From NCBI GenBank assembly GCA_002428455.1, contig DIWL01000048.1, positions 1,333 through 15,446 of the forward strand: DNA of 14,114 bases, written 5' to 3'. This document shows, one piece after another, positions 6,696 to 13,432 of the stretch. Each line of letters opens with the position of its first letter. Position 1 is the stretch's first letter. The position numbers were made by a program, and so were the translations under genes. Below the pieces are notes generated by a model, which was not told the DNA's origin, did no database searches, and was given only the letters and a program-made list of their open reading frames with translations. This DNA comes from Anaerolineaceae bacterium UBA6107. Its GTDB lineage: Bacteria > Chloroflexota > Anaerolineae > Anaerolineales > Anaerolineaceae.

Positions 6696-7201
6696 CCATT
6701 TCCAATTCCTTGTTACCTATTCATATTCGACCGATGACAATGGACGATCTGCCGGCTGTGATCATGCTTGATCAACAGTCGTTTTCTTTACCCTGGCCGG
6801 AGAGCTCATTCAAATTTGAGATCGAGAGCAATCCTCTCGCGCGCTGTTGGGTGGCGGAAGCGACGCGGGAAGCAGATGCCCCCCTGATGGTGGCAATGAT
6901 CGTTATCTGGTTGATCATAGACGAAGCTCACGTGGCGACCATTGCCGTCCACCCTGAATTTCGCCGGAAGGGGATAGCCCGGCGCTTGCTCGCTTTTGCC
7001 TTGATTGACGCCTACCATGCCGGGATGGAGAAATCCTTCCTTGAGGTCAGGCGTGGTAACGATGCCGCCATTTCCATGTACCAGCGTTTTGGTTATCACG
7101 AGGTGGGTGTGCGCCGCAAGTATTACCAGGATAATGGAGAGGACGCGGTGTTAATGGACCTCGATCCGCTCGACCTAGAGCGATTAATCCCTCTGCAGTA
7201 G
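6692..7201 (+). CDS. rimI: Ribosomal protein S18 N-alpha-acetyltransferase-like GNAT
   Basis: 169-residue GNAT acetyltransferase. Seen: IRPMTMDDLPAV (12-23) as the first strand and helix; VATIAVHPEFRRKGIARRLL (81-100) with the acetyl-CoA loop RRKGIA (91-96); FLEVR with Glu118 and SMYQRFGY with Tyr130, spaced 12 residues apart like the catalytic Glu103 and Tyr115 of E. coli RimI; then RRKYYQDNGEDAVLM (141-155), very typical of RimI. The start is GTG 6692 overlapping the tsaB stop; in-frame ATGs come only inside the conserved domain. RimI acetylates the N-terminus of ribosomal protein S18, though bacterial homologues may accept other N-termini. Context beside tsaE and tsaB supports the name. 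Confidence 0.92.
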   Translation: MTISNSLLPIHIRPMTMDDLPAVIMLDQQSFSLPWPESSFKFEIESNPLARCWVAEATREADAPLMVAMIVIWLIIDEAHVATIAVHPEFRRKGIARRLLAFALIDAYHAGMEKSFLEVRRGNDAAISMYQRFGYHEVGVRRKYYQDNGEDAVLMDLDPLDLERLIPLQ

Positions 7202-7215
7202 GGTAAAATATCGCA

Positions 7216-7221
7216 TATAAT
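7216..7221 (+). promoter_or_regulatory. Possible -10 box upstream of the uracil-DNA glycosylase gene
   Basis: TATAAT at 7216-7221 in an AT-rich 49-bp gap after rimI. A start near 7228 would give a leader of about 22 bases containing GGAGG. No clear -35 is visible at 17 bases, so this may only be an internal promoter within a longer transcript. Confidence 0.5.
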
Positions 7222-7239
7222 TTTTCATATACGCAGCAT

Positions 7240-7244
7240 GGAGG
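7240..7244 (+). promoter_or_regulatory. Ribosome-binding site for the GTG start at 7251
   Basis: GGAGG six bases before GTG 7251. An upstream ATG at 7238 overlaps it and is in a different frame, so the site decides for GTG. Confidence 0.8.
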
Positions 7245-7250
7245 CAACAG

Positions 7251-7901
7251 GTGGATCCGGTAGAGGTTCTACGTGAGATCAGCGCGCAAGTAAAAGTATG
7301 CGAAGCATGCGCGTTGTTTCATTCCCGCAGGAATGGCGTTCCTGGCGAAGGCAGCCCGCAGGCGGAGATCATGTTTATTGGTGAAGGTCCCGGCTTCCAC
7401 GAAAATGAACAAGGTCGGCCTTTTGTGGGTCCAGCCGGCAAGTTCCTGGATGAACTGCTGGCAGAAGCGGGTTATCAGCGTGAGCAGGTTTTTATTGCCA
7501 ACGTGGTCAAATGCCGTCCCCCCGGCAACCGTGACCCGTTGCCTGATGAACTGTCCGCTTGCAGCCGCTTCCTGGATCGGCAGATTGAGGTCATCAACCC
7601 CTGCGTGATCGTCACCCTGGGCCGTATCTCGATGGGAAAATTCCTGCCCAATGCCCGCATCAGCGAGGTACACGGGAAACCCATATGGGTTCAGGATCGC
7701 CTGGTGGTACCAATGTATCATCCCGCCGCCGCTTTGCATCAGCCCTCATTAAAACCCGTGATCATCGCTGATTTTCGGGTGTTGCCGAAGGCCATCGCGA
7801 GTGCCAGGGCAGCCGGCAGGAATCAACCCGCACAGGTTTCAACGGCTGCGAATGAAGTGAAACATGAAGAAGAAAAACCTGAACAACTGACCTTATTTTA
7901 A
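7251..7901 (+). CDS. Family 4 uracil-DNA glycosylase (Fe-S)
   Basis: 216-residue base-excision repair enzyme that removes uracil from DNA. Four cysteines fit the 4Fe-4S cluster of family 4 enzymes: Cys17 and Cys20 (VCEAC), Cys88 (VKCRPPGN) and Cys104, the last two 15 residues apart. Motif 1 is GEGPGFHE (44-51, GEAPG in most relatives), followed by GRPFVGPAGKFLD (55-67), and the second active-site motif is HPAAAL (157-162). After about residue 185 there is a flexible, charged tail ending in EQLTLF, whose last five residues match the bacterial sliding-clamp binding consensus QL[SD]LF. Starts with GTG after a clear GGAGG. It lies between rimI and sugar genes; only 15 bp separate it from the dehydrogenase gene, so they may share a transcript. 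Confidence 0.95.
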   Translation: MDPVEVLREISAQVKVCEACALFHSRRNGVPGEGSPQAEIMFIGEGPGFHENEQGRPFVGPAGKFLDELLAEAGYQREQVFIANVVKCRPPGNRDPLPDELSACSRFLDRQIEVINPCVIVTLGRISMGKFLPNARISEVHGKPIWVQDRLVVPMYHPAAALHQPSLKPVIIADFRVLPKAIASARAAGRNQPAQVSTAANEVKHEEEKPEQLTLF

Positions 7902-7916
7902 TGAATTGAGGACTGA

Positions 7917-9233
7917 ATGGATTACGCGAAACAATTGATCGATAAGTTTAACAACAAGACAGCGCGGGTGGCAGTGCTCGGTTTGGGATATGTTGGACTG
8001 CCGTTCGCGACAGTTTTTGCCAAGGCTGGATTTGAGGTCACCGGTATTGATCCAATTTCGGAAAAAATGGACATGGTGAACAGGGGCGAGAGTTATATCC
8101 TGGATGTGCCGACAGAAGTGGTAAAGAAACTGGTAGCCGATGGAAAATTACGTGCCACCACCGACTATTCGGTCCTGCGCGATATCGACGCCGTAGCCAT
8201 TTGCGTTCCTACCCCCCTGCGCCACACCGGTGATCCGGACCTGTCTTTCATCATCAGCGCAGCTGAAGGAATCGCTCCCTACGTGCACCCGGGGATGGTG
8301 GTCGTGCTTGAATCCAGTACCTATCCGGGCACAACCCGCGAACTGGTGCTGCCTGTTCTGACCGAAAAGAGCGGTTTGAAAATTGGCGAGGAGATCTTCC
8401 TGGCGTTTTCCCCGGAACGGGTTGATCCGGGACGCATAGATTGGACCACCAAGAACACCCCCAAGGTGATGGGCGGTATGACGGAAAAATGCACCGAGGT
8501 TTCCTGCGCCTGGTACAGCCAGGCATTGGACACGGTCGTTCCGGTGTCCTCGACCGAGGTGGCGGAAATGGCAAAACTGCTGGAAAACACTTTCCGCATG
8601 ATCAATATTGGCTTTGTCAATGAACTGACGCTCATGTGCGACCGCCTGGGAGTGGATGTGTGGGAGGTGATTGACGCGGCGGCAACCAAACCTTTTGGCT
8701 TTATGCGCTTTAATCCCGGGCCTGGTTTGGGTGGTCACTGTATCCCCATCGACCCGATGTACCTGTCGTGGAAGATGCGTTCGCTCAACTACACCGCCCG
8801 CTTTATCGAACTGGCATCAGAGATTAATACCAACATGCCACGTTTCGTGATCGGCAAGGTACAGGATGCCCTCAACGAACACGGCAAGCCCATCAAGGGC
8901 AGCTCCGTGCTGGTGTTGGGCGCGGCGTATAAACCGGATATCGATGATCTGCGTGAATCCCCCGCCATTGATGTGCTGCGCCTGCTGCAGCAGAAAGGCG
9001 CCCGCGTCACTTACCACGATCCTTACATCCCCAGTATCAGGGAGGATGGTTGGGAAATGCACTCCGTTGCAGATCTGATGCAAGCCGTGCAGGAAGCTGA
9101 TTGTGTGGTCATTGTGACCAACCACAAGGTTTACGACTACCCCGCGATCTTGACAACTGCAAAACTGATCGTTGATACACGTAATGCGCTGGGTAAATCG
9201 GGTCGAAATTCCGACAAGGTGGTCAGGCTCTGA
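7917..9233 (+). CDS. UDP-sugar 6-dehydrogenase (WbpA/WecC/TviB-like)
   Basis: 438-residue NAD-dependent enzyme that oxidises C6 of a UDP-hexose to a uronic acid in two steps. Seen: GLGYVGLPF (22-30) for NAD binding, FSPERVDPGR (164-173), AKLLENTFR (219-227) with the catalytic lysine and asparagine, GGHCIPIDP (272-280) with the catalytic thiol Cys275, and GAAYKPDIDDLRESPA (335-350) of the C-terminal UDP-binding domain. FSPER with GHCIPIDP and YKPDIDDLRESP fits the UDP-N-acetyl-hexosamine branch (WbpA, TviB, WecC) better than UDP-glucose dehydrogenase, but substrate is inferred. GAGG lies five bases before ATG 7917. It overlaps the epimerase gene by one base (TGATG), which implies linked function. 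Confidence 0.92.
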   Translation: MDYAKQLIDKFNNKTARVAVLGLGYVGLPFATVFAKAGFEVTGIDPISEKMDMVNRGESYILDVPTEVVKKLVADGKLRATTDYSVLRDIDAVAICVPTPLRHTGDPDLSFIISAAEGIAPYVHPGMVVVLESSTYPGTTRELVLPVLTEKSGLKIGEEIFLAFSPERVDPGRIDWTTKNTPKVMGGMTEKCTEVSCAWYSQALDTVVPVSSTEVAEMAKLLENTFRMINIGFVNELTLMCDRLGVDVWEVIDAAATKPFGFMRFNPGPGLGGHCIPIDPMYLSWKMRSLNYTARFIELASEINTNMPRFVIGKVQDALNEHGKPIKGSSVLVLGAAYKPDIDDLRESPAIDVLRLLQQKGARVTYHDPYIPSIREDGWEMHSVADLMQAVQEADCVVIVTNHKVYDYPAILTTAKLIVDTRNALGKSGRNSDKVVRL

Positions 9234-10210
9234 TGTCACGCTACCTGGTTACCGGTGCCGCGGGTTTCATCGCCCGCGCGGTGATCCAACGCCTGGCTGA
9301 AGCCGGTCATACTGTTGTAGGTGTGGATAACCTCAATGATTCCTATGACCCCCGCCTGAAGGAATGGCGCCTGCAGCAGCTCGCCAGCTTTTCCCGCTTC
9401 TCTTTTATCAAAGATGACATTTGCCGCGTTGGGTTCTTTCAGGATTTATCAAGAAATCAACCTGCTTTCGATGGGGTCATTCACCTGGCTGCGCGGGCAG
9501 GTGTGCGCCAGGCGGTGGAGATCCCGGATGTGTACCTGCAGACCAATGCTGCCGGAACATTAAACCTTCTGGAATGGTGCCGTAAAGGCGGATCGAAGAA
9601 ACTTGTCATGGCCTCGACCTCCTCCATTTATGGTGCCAACCCGCCGCTCCCGACCACTGAAGAAGCGGATTCCTGCCATCCCCTGCAGATATACGCCGCC
9701 AGTAAAAAGGCAGCCGAGGTGATGGCCTACACCTATCATCACCTTTATGATCTGGATACAACGATTGTGCGCTTTTTCACGGTTTACGGTCCTGCCGGGC
9801 GCCCGGACATGGTGATGTTCCGCTTTACGCGCTGGGTCACTGAGGGAGACGAAGTGATGATCACTGGTGATGGCAACCAGATGCGCGGTTTCACTTATCT
9901 CGACGACATCGCGGATGGCGTGATCAAAGCGTTGAAGCCGGTGGGTTACGAGATCATTAACCTGGGCGGGCACGAGACGATCACGATCAATGACCTGCTG
10001 CAGCGCATCGAAACACTGGTTGGTAAAAAGGCCAATGTTCAGTACATTGCCCGGCACCCGGCGGACGTTGATGCGAACTGGGCCGATGTGACAAAAGCAC
10101 GCCAACTTCTCGGTTGGGAACCGCTTGTTTCGCTTGACGCGGGCATCGCTCAAATGGTCAACTGGTACCTCGAACAGCGTGCATGGGCGCGTAATATCAT
10201 CATTCCATGA
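9233..10210 (+). CDS. NAD-dependent epimerase, UDP-glucuronate 4-epimerase-like
   Basis: 325-residue extended short-chain dehydrogenase. Seen: TGAAGFIA (7-14), the NAD-binding loop in which the usual last glycine is alanine; VDNLNDSYDPRLKEWRL (31-47), typical of UDP-glucuronate 4-epimerases; the active site STSSIYG (128-134) with YAASK (Tyr154, Lys158); FFTVYGPAGRPDMVMF (181-196); and RGFTYLDDIADGV (218-230). With the preceding dehydrogenase it would convert UDP-uronate to its C4 epimer, for example UDP-GlcNAcA to UDP-GalNAcA or UDP-GlcA to UDP-GalA. Which of these is made cannot be read here. One-base overlap upstream and four-base overlap (ATGA) with the flippase place it inside a tightly coupled operon. 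Confidence 0.9.
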   Translation: MSRYLVTGAAGFIARAVIQRLAEAGHTVVGVDNLNDSYDPRLKEWRLQQLASFSRFSFIKDDICRVGFFQDLSRNQPAFDGVIHLAARAGVRQAVEIPDVYLQTNAAGTLNLLEWCRKGGSKKLVMASTSSIYGANPPLPTTEEADSCHPLQIYAASKKAAEVMAYTYHHLYDLDTTIVRFFTVYGPAGRPDMVMFRFTRWVTEGDEVMITGDGNQMRGFTYLDDIADGVIKALKPVGYEIINLGGHETITINDLLQRIETLVGKKANVQYIARHPADVDANWADVTKARQLLGWEPLVSLDAGIAQMVNWYLEQRAWARNIIIP

Positions 10211-11559
10211 AAGCCCTGATCGCCAGGATCAAGCAACATCTTATTGAAGACCGCGTACTCAGCCGCGTATTGAAGAATACCGGTTACCTGTTCAGCGCCA
10301 CTTCCATTGGTTTGCTGTTATCGTTGGTTCAAAGCATCTTTGCGGCCAGGTTGCTGGGGGTGGCTGCTTTTGGTTTGATCAGCATCATCACCACTTTTGT
10401 CAGTAATGTCAGCCGGCTGTTCTCTTTCCGCATGGGTGAATTCATTATGCGTTACCTGGGCAAGGAACTGACCGAGTACAATCGAGCCAAAGCCGGTGCA
10501 GTGGTGAAGTTAGCCATGCTCGTCGAAGGGGTTACCTCGTTGGTGGCTTTTGGCGTTCTGATGCTCCTTGCGCCGCTGGGAGCAAAATACGTTGCCAAAG
10601 ACGTACAGGCATTGCCGTTGATCCAGCTTTTTGCCGTATCCATCCTGGCGAAGATGTTTTCTGAAACCTCGATCGGCATCCTCCAGATCACCAATCACTT
10701 TCGTGCCCAGGCGTTCGTTAACCTTGGGCAGAGCGTGATCACCGCCCTGCTGATCCTGCTGGCTTTTCTTCTGAAGGGCGATATCTACTTTGTCCTGATG
10801 GCTTACCTGGTGGGAAAGATCATCCTGGGTGTTGCCCCATTCATACTGTCGCTGTATTACCTGCCCAGGCACCTTGAACGCGGCTGGTGGAAGACGCCCC
10901 TTTCGAAGTTACTGCCATTTAAAGAAATTGCCCTTTACACCTTAAGCACCAACCTGAGCGGCACGGTTAAGATGGTTGCAACGGAAAGCGAACCGCTCAT
11001 CGTGGGCTATTTCCTTGATCAGCAGGCAGTGGGGCTGTACAAGCTGGCGCTTTCCATCGTGAATCCCCTGATGATGCCCATCACCCCGTTCATCTCCACC
11101 ACTTTCCCTGAAATGACCCGCAGCGTGGTCTCCAAAGCCTGGGGGCAGTTGCGAAATCTGCTCAAGCGGGTCACGCTCATCTCGGCGGGATGGACAGGTC
11201 TGGTGATGCTGGTGATGCTGATTGCGGGAAAATGGCTTATCAAGTTATTTTATGGCAGTGAATTTTTACCGGCTTATCCGGTGACGATGCTCCTGCTGGT
11301 GGGATTTGGCGTTGCCAATATCTTCTTCTGGAATCGCTCCCTGTTGTTATCCTTTGGCAAAGCCAATATCCCGCTGCTGGTCCTGTTGGCGGCAGCGGTC
11401 GTCAAGACAGGGCTGGCTTTCTGGGTTGTACCGCGCATGGGCGCCTTCGGTGAGGGCTTATTACTTACCGGTTACCTGGTGATCTCTACGGGGATCCTGG
11501 TGCTGCTGGGGTTGCGCATGATCAAGAGGGGCGGGCAGGTTGCACAGGACAATGGATGA
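10207..11559 (+). CDS. Polysaccharide/lipid-linked oligosaccharide flippase (Wzx-like)
   Basis: 450-residue inner-membrane protein of the MOP flippase superfamily, expected to move undecaprenyl-linked sugar units across the membrane. About 12-14 hydrophobic helices are spread over its length. The N-terminal segment YLFSATSIGLLLSLVQSIFA (27-46) followed by ARLLGVAAFGLISIIT (47-62) is the characteristic first part of this family, and residues 330 onward contain paired helices around FYGSEFLPAYPV, a typical Wzx loop. Its ATG overlaps the epimerase stop (ATGA), and its stop comes one base before the glycosyltransferase start. The repeat unit it carries would contain the uronic acid made by the two preceding enzymes; this is inference from order. 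Confidence 0.9.
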   Translation: MKALIARIKQHLIEDRVLSRVLKNTGYLFSATSIGLLLSLVQSIFAARLLGVAAFGLISIITTFVSNVSRLFSFRMGEFIMRYLGKELTEYNRAKAGAVVKLAMLVEGVTSLVAFGVLMLLAPLGAKYVAKDVQALPLIQLFAVSILAKMFSETSIGILQITNHFRAQAFVNLGQSVITALLILLAFLLKGDIYFVLMAYLVGKIILGVAPFILSLYYLPRHLERGWWKTPLSKLLPFKEIALYTLSTNLSGTVKMVATESEPLIVGYFLDQQAVGLYKLALSIVNPLMMPITPFISTTFPEMTRSVVSKAWGQLRNLLKRVTLISAGWTGLVMLVMLIAGKWLIKLFYGSEFLPAYPVTMLLLVGFGVANIFFWNRSLLLSFGKANIPLLVLLAAAVVKTGLAFWVVPRMGAFGEGLLLTGYLVISTGILVLLGLRMIKRGGQVAQDNG

Positions 11560-11560
11560 G

Positions 11561-12700
11561 ATGAAGATTGATTACATCTCCACCGCTGAGGTTCCTTCGA
11601 ACAAGGCCAATAGCCTGCAGGTAATGAAGGTATGCCAGGCGCTGGTTCAATTGGGGCATTCTGTTCAACTTTACCTGCCGACAAGCCGATCTGTTGACTG
11701 GGAAGAAGTGGCAGAAAACTACGGGTTGACGGAGCGCTTTCCGGTAACCCGGCTGCCCTCACGCTCATTATTTAGAAGGATGGACTTCACCCTGGCAAGC
11801 CTAGCGCACGCGCGCCGCGAAAAGGCGGACCTGGTTTACACACGCATGGTGTGGACAGCGCTGTTTGCCCGGCTGGGCGGTTTTCTGACCGTACTGGAAC
11901 TGCACGATCAACCCGGCGGGCGCTTTGGTTCCCTGGTATACCGCTGGTACCTTCGCCTGAAAAAACCAAAACTGACCGTGTACATCACCACGGCATTGAA
12001 ACAACTGGTGGATCAAAATAGCGGGGTGGCGGCGATCCCTGCGGAAGCGCTCGTGGCAGCAGATGGCGTTGACCTGGACCGTTATCAGGACCTGCCGGAA
12101 CCAGCGCAGGCGCGTAAAGCTCTAGGGTTGCCGGATGAATTCACGGCAGTCTACTCAGGTGCGTTTTATCCTGGCCGCGGACTGGAAATGCTGGAGCCGC
12201 TGGCACAGGCTTTTCCCCAGGTTCAATTCCTGTGGATCGGCGGAAACACTGAACAGGTCCAAACCTGGACTGCGCGGTTGGCAGAAAACGGGATACACAA
12301 CGTAACCCTGACCGGGCACATCGCGAATAGCCGCCTCCCGCTTTACCAGGCTGCTGCGGATATCCTGTTGCTGCCGTACAGTCTCGAATTTGAGGGCAGT
12401 GGCGGCGGGAACATTGCCCATGTGAGCAGTCCTTTGAAGTTGTTCGAATACATAGCCAGCGGACGCGCCATCCTCGCCAGCGATTTGCCGGTATTACGTG
12501 AAGTATTGAATGAAGGTGTCGCTATGTTTTACCCGCCAGAAGATTTCAGTGCATTATGCAGGTGTTTCGCCGGGTTACTTGCGGAAAGCAGTACGCGCAA
12601 ACGGTTGGGTGATGCTGCCCGAAAAGCAGCGCAAGCGTATGACTGGCGGACGCGGATGGACGGAATCATTAAAGCGGCGGTGGCTCTTACCAAAAAATAA
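11561..12700 (+). CDS. Glycosyltransferase, GT4-type (GT-B fold)
   Basis: 379-residue cytoplasmic or membrane-associated transferase. The N-terminal acceptor domain starts MKIDYISTAEVPSNKANSLQ (1-20). The C-terminal donor domain shows VYSGAFYPGRGLEML (197-211), LWIGG (224-228), VTLTGHI (248-254) and the key SPLKLFEYIASGRAILASD (290-308), in which Glu296 is the conserved glutamate of GT4 enzymes. It is predicted to add one sugar from a nucleotide donor to a lipid-linked glycan; donor and acceptor are unknown. TTG 11540 and ATG 11552 are also in frame, but ATG 11561 starts the conserved strand right after the flippase stop. The stop codon lies inside the left arm of the terminator. Confidence 0.92.
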   Translation: MKIDYISTAEVPSNKANSLQVMKVCQALVQLGHSVQLYLPTSRSVDWEEVAENYGLTERFPVTRLPSRSLFRRMDFTLASLAHARREKADLVYTRMVWTALFARLGGFLTVLELHDQPGGRFGSLVYRWYLRLKKPKLTVYITTALKQLVDQNSGVAAIPAEALVAADGVDLDRYQDLPEPAQARKALGLPDEFTAVYSGAFYPGRGLEMLEPLAQAFPQVQFLWIGGNTEQVQTWTARLAENGIHNVTLTGHIANSRLPLYQAAADILLLPYSLEFEGSGGGNIAHVSSPLKLFEYIASGRAILASDLPVLREVLNEGVAMFYPPEDFSALCRCFAGLLAESSTRKRLGDAARKAAQAYDWRTRMDGIIKAAVALTKK

Positions 12701-12735
12701 TCACGGGGCTTGTGTAATGCCCCGTGATTATTTTT
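12693..12735. terminator. Bidirectional intrinsic terminator between convergent genes
   Basis: A perfect 17-bp stem: left arm 12693-12709, right arm 12719-12735, nine-base loop TTGTGTAAT. The core is TCACGGGGC paired with GCCCCGTGA, flanked by A-rich on the left and T-rich on the right, so a U-tract follows the GC stem on both strands. It ends the rightward polysaccharide block and the leftward 100-residue gene (stop at 12744). Confidence 0.93.
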
Positions 12736-12743
12736 ATCCACAA

Positions 12744-13046
12744 TTATGGCTGCCAGTCGCCGATGTCCTTCCAGGCATACTCCAGGTGGGATGCCAGCAT
12801 TTTTCCGGCCTGTTTACGCACTTTGCGATAAGCCCATGACATCAGATCGTTGCCGCCGATCTGCTGAAGTTGGGATCCGATCGCGCGTGCGCGGATATGC
12901 CGGCACTGGCCATTGAACCCCCTGCCTGGATGCTCGGATAGGTAATCATCCTGGATCCCAATCCTGACCAGTTCCTCAATCAGGCTTTCTACTTCACCCG
13001 CGTTTTCCCGCGGATAGGGTTTTTTGAAGATATCCAGGAATGACAT
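12744..13046 (-). CDS. Hypothetical protein, 100 residues
   Basis: Family not assigned. The protein is soluble, mostly helical and rich in charged residues: SLIEELVRIGIQDD (21-34), a central HPGRGFNGQCRHIRARAIG (39-57), then GGNDLMSWAYRKVRKQAGKM (64-83) and SHLEYAWKDIGDWQP (86-100). It looks like a conserved protein to me from Anaerolineae genomes, from memory only, with no known function. Single Cys48 with His50 does not make a metal site by itself. ATG 13046 has AGGAGG (13060-13055) at eight bases, so it is a well-translated real gene. Transcribed alone and leftward, ended by the shared terminator, with a possible operator in its promoter. Confidence 0.85.
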   Translation of the reverse strand: MSFLDIFKKPYPRENAGEVESLIEELVRIGIQDDYLSEHPGRGFNGQCRHIRARAIGSQLQQIGGNDLMSWAYRKVRKQAGKMLASHLEYAWKDIGDWQP

Positions 13047-13070
13047 TTTCGGCTCCTCCTGAGTTATTTA

Positions 13071-13099
13071 CTGATAGATCTTGTTCAATTGTACAACAA
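13071..13099 (-). promoter_or_regulatory. Possible promoter of the 100-residue gene
   Basis: On the minus strand TTGTTG (13099-13094), 17 bases, TATCAG (13076-13071). Both boxes match four of six consensus bases. The start would be near 13064, just before AGGAGG. Other boxes (TACAAT, GATAAT) in this AT-rich stretch are possible. Confidence 0.4.
13081..13096. promoter_or_regulatory. Near-palindrome, possible operator
   Basis: TTGTTCAATTGTACAA, 16 bases symmetrical about the central CAATTG apart from one T/T pair. It covers the spacer between the -35 and -10 proposed for the leftward gene, a position where a bound repressor would block transcription. No regulator gene is nearby, so this is a weak call. 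Confidence 0.4.
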
Positions 13100-13173
13100 T
13101 TATCGATTTGATTACGCCTGCCCGATCGTCCCGTTATTGTGCATCAACAGATCACACATGATGAATTGGGTTA

Positions 13174-13182
13174 TGCTATACT
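13174..13182 (+). promoter_or_regulatory. Extended -10 promoter of the 80-residue gene (leaderless type)
   Basis: TGC followed by TATACT (13177-13182) makes an extended -10. It ends seven bases before ATG 13190, which would place the transcription start at or next to the start codon. No -35 resemblance and no ribosome-binding site. Confidence 0.6.
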
Positions 13183-13189
13183 TTTAGCG

Positions 13190-13432
13190 ATGAATTCTGA
13201 TTACTGGTCTGGTTGGATGGGGAAATTTCAGCGAGGACATCTCACTTCGATCATGTTGCCGGTATTGGATGGCGCCGGACCACTAAAAGCGCTGCTGGCA
13301 CAGGGGATGCTCGCGGTAACCCCCTTGATCCACCCGAATGAGCATTCCGCATGGATCGCCTTTGCAGAGCTGCTGGAGGATCCGGTTTGCAGCCGGCAGT
13401 TCGCTGATCTGATCCGCCAGGAGAAGCCGTGA
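13190..13432 (+). CDS. Hypothetical protein, 80 residues
   Basis: Not recognised. The sequence has an aromatic N-terminus (MNSDYWSGWMGKFQRGH), then a moderately hydrophobic stretch from about residue 19 to 48 (TSIMLPVLDGAGPLKALLAQ and on to TPLIHP), and a charged C-terminus; it could be membrane-associated. The frame is open upstream to a GTG at 13139, but that start has no ribosome-binding site and would lie ahead of the extended -10, so ATG 13190 is chosen. Its last codons contain the ribosome-binding site of the next gene and its stop overlaps that gene's GTG, so the two proteins are probably made together and may function together. Confidence 0.7.
   Translation: MNSDYWSGWMGKFQRGHLTSIMLPVLDGAGPLKALLAQGMLAVTPLIHPNEHSAWIAFAELLEDPVCSRQFADLIRQEKP
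13419..13423 (+). promoter_or_regulatory. Ribosome-binding site for the GTG start at 13429
   Basis: AGGAG five bases before GTG 13429. It favours this start over ATG 13444, which has only a weak purine stretch upstream. Confidence 0.7.

Noticed and set aside
8148..8738. Long open frame (196 codons) on the minus strand
   Set aside because: It lies entirely antisense to the UDP-sugar dehydrogenase, whose motifs are intact, and its translation is rich in His, Arg and Gln without family features; it is a shadow of GC-rich codon use.
9560..10153. Long open frame (197 codons) on the minus strand
   Set aside because: Antisense to the epimerase gene, no recognisable domain, no convincing ribosome-binding site; treated as a shadow.
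13139..13189. GTG start giving 17 more residues on the 80-residue protein
   Set aside because: It lies upstream of a strong extended -10 placed exactly for ATG 13190 and has no ribosome-binding site.
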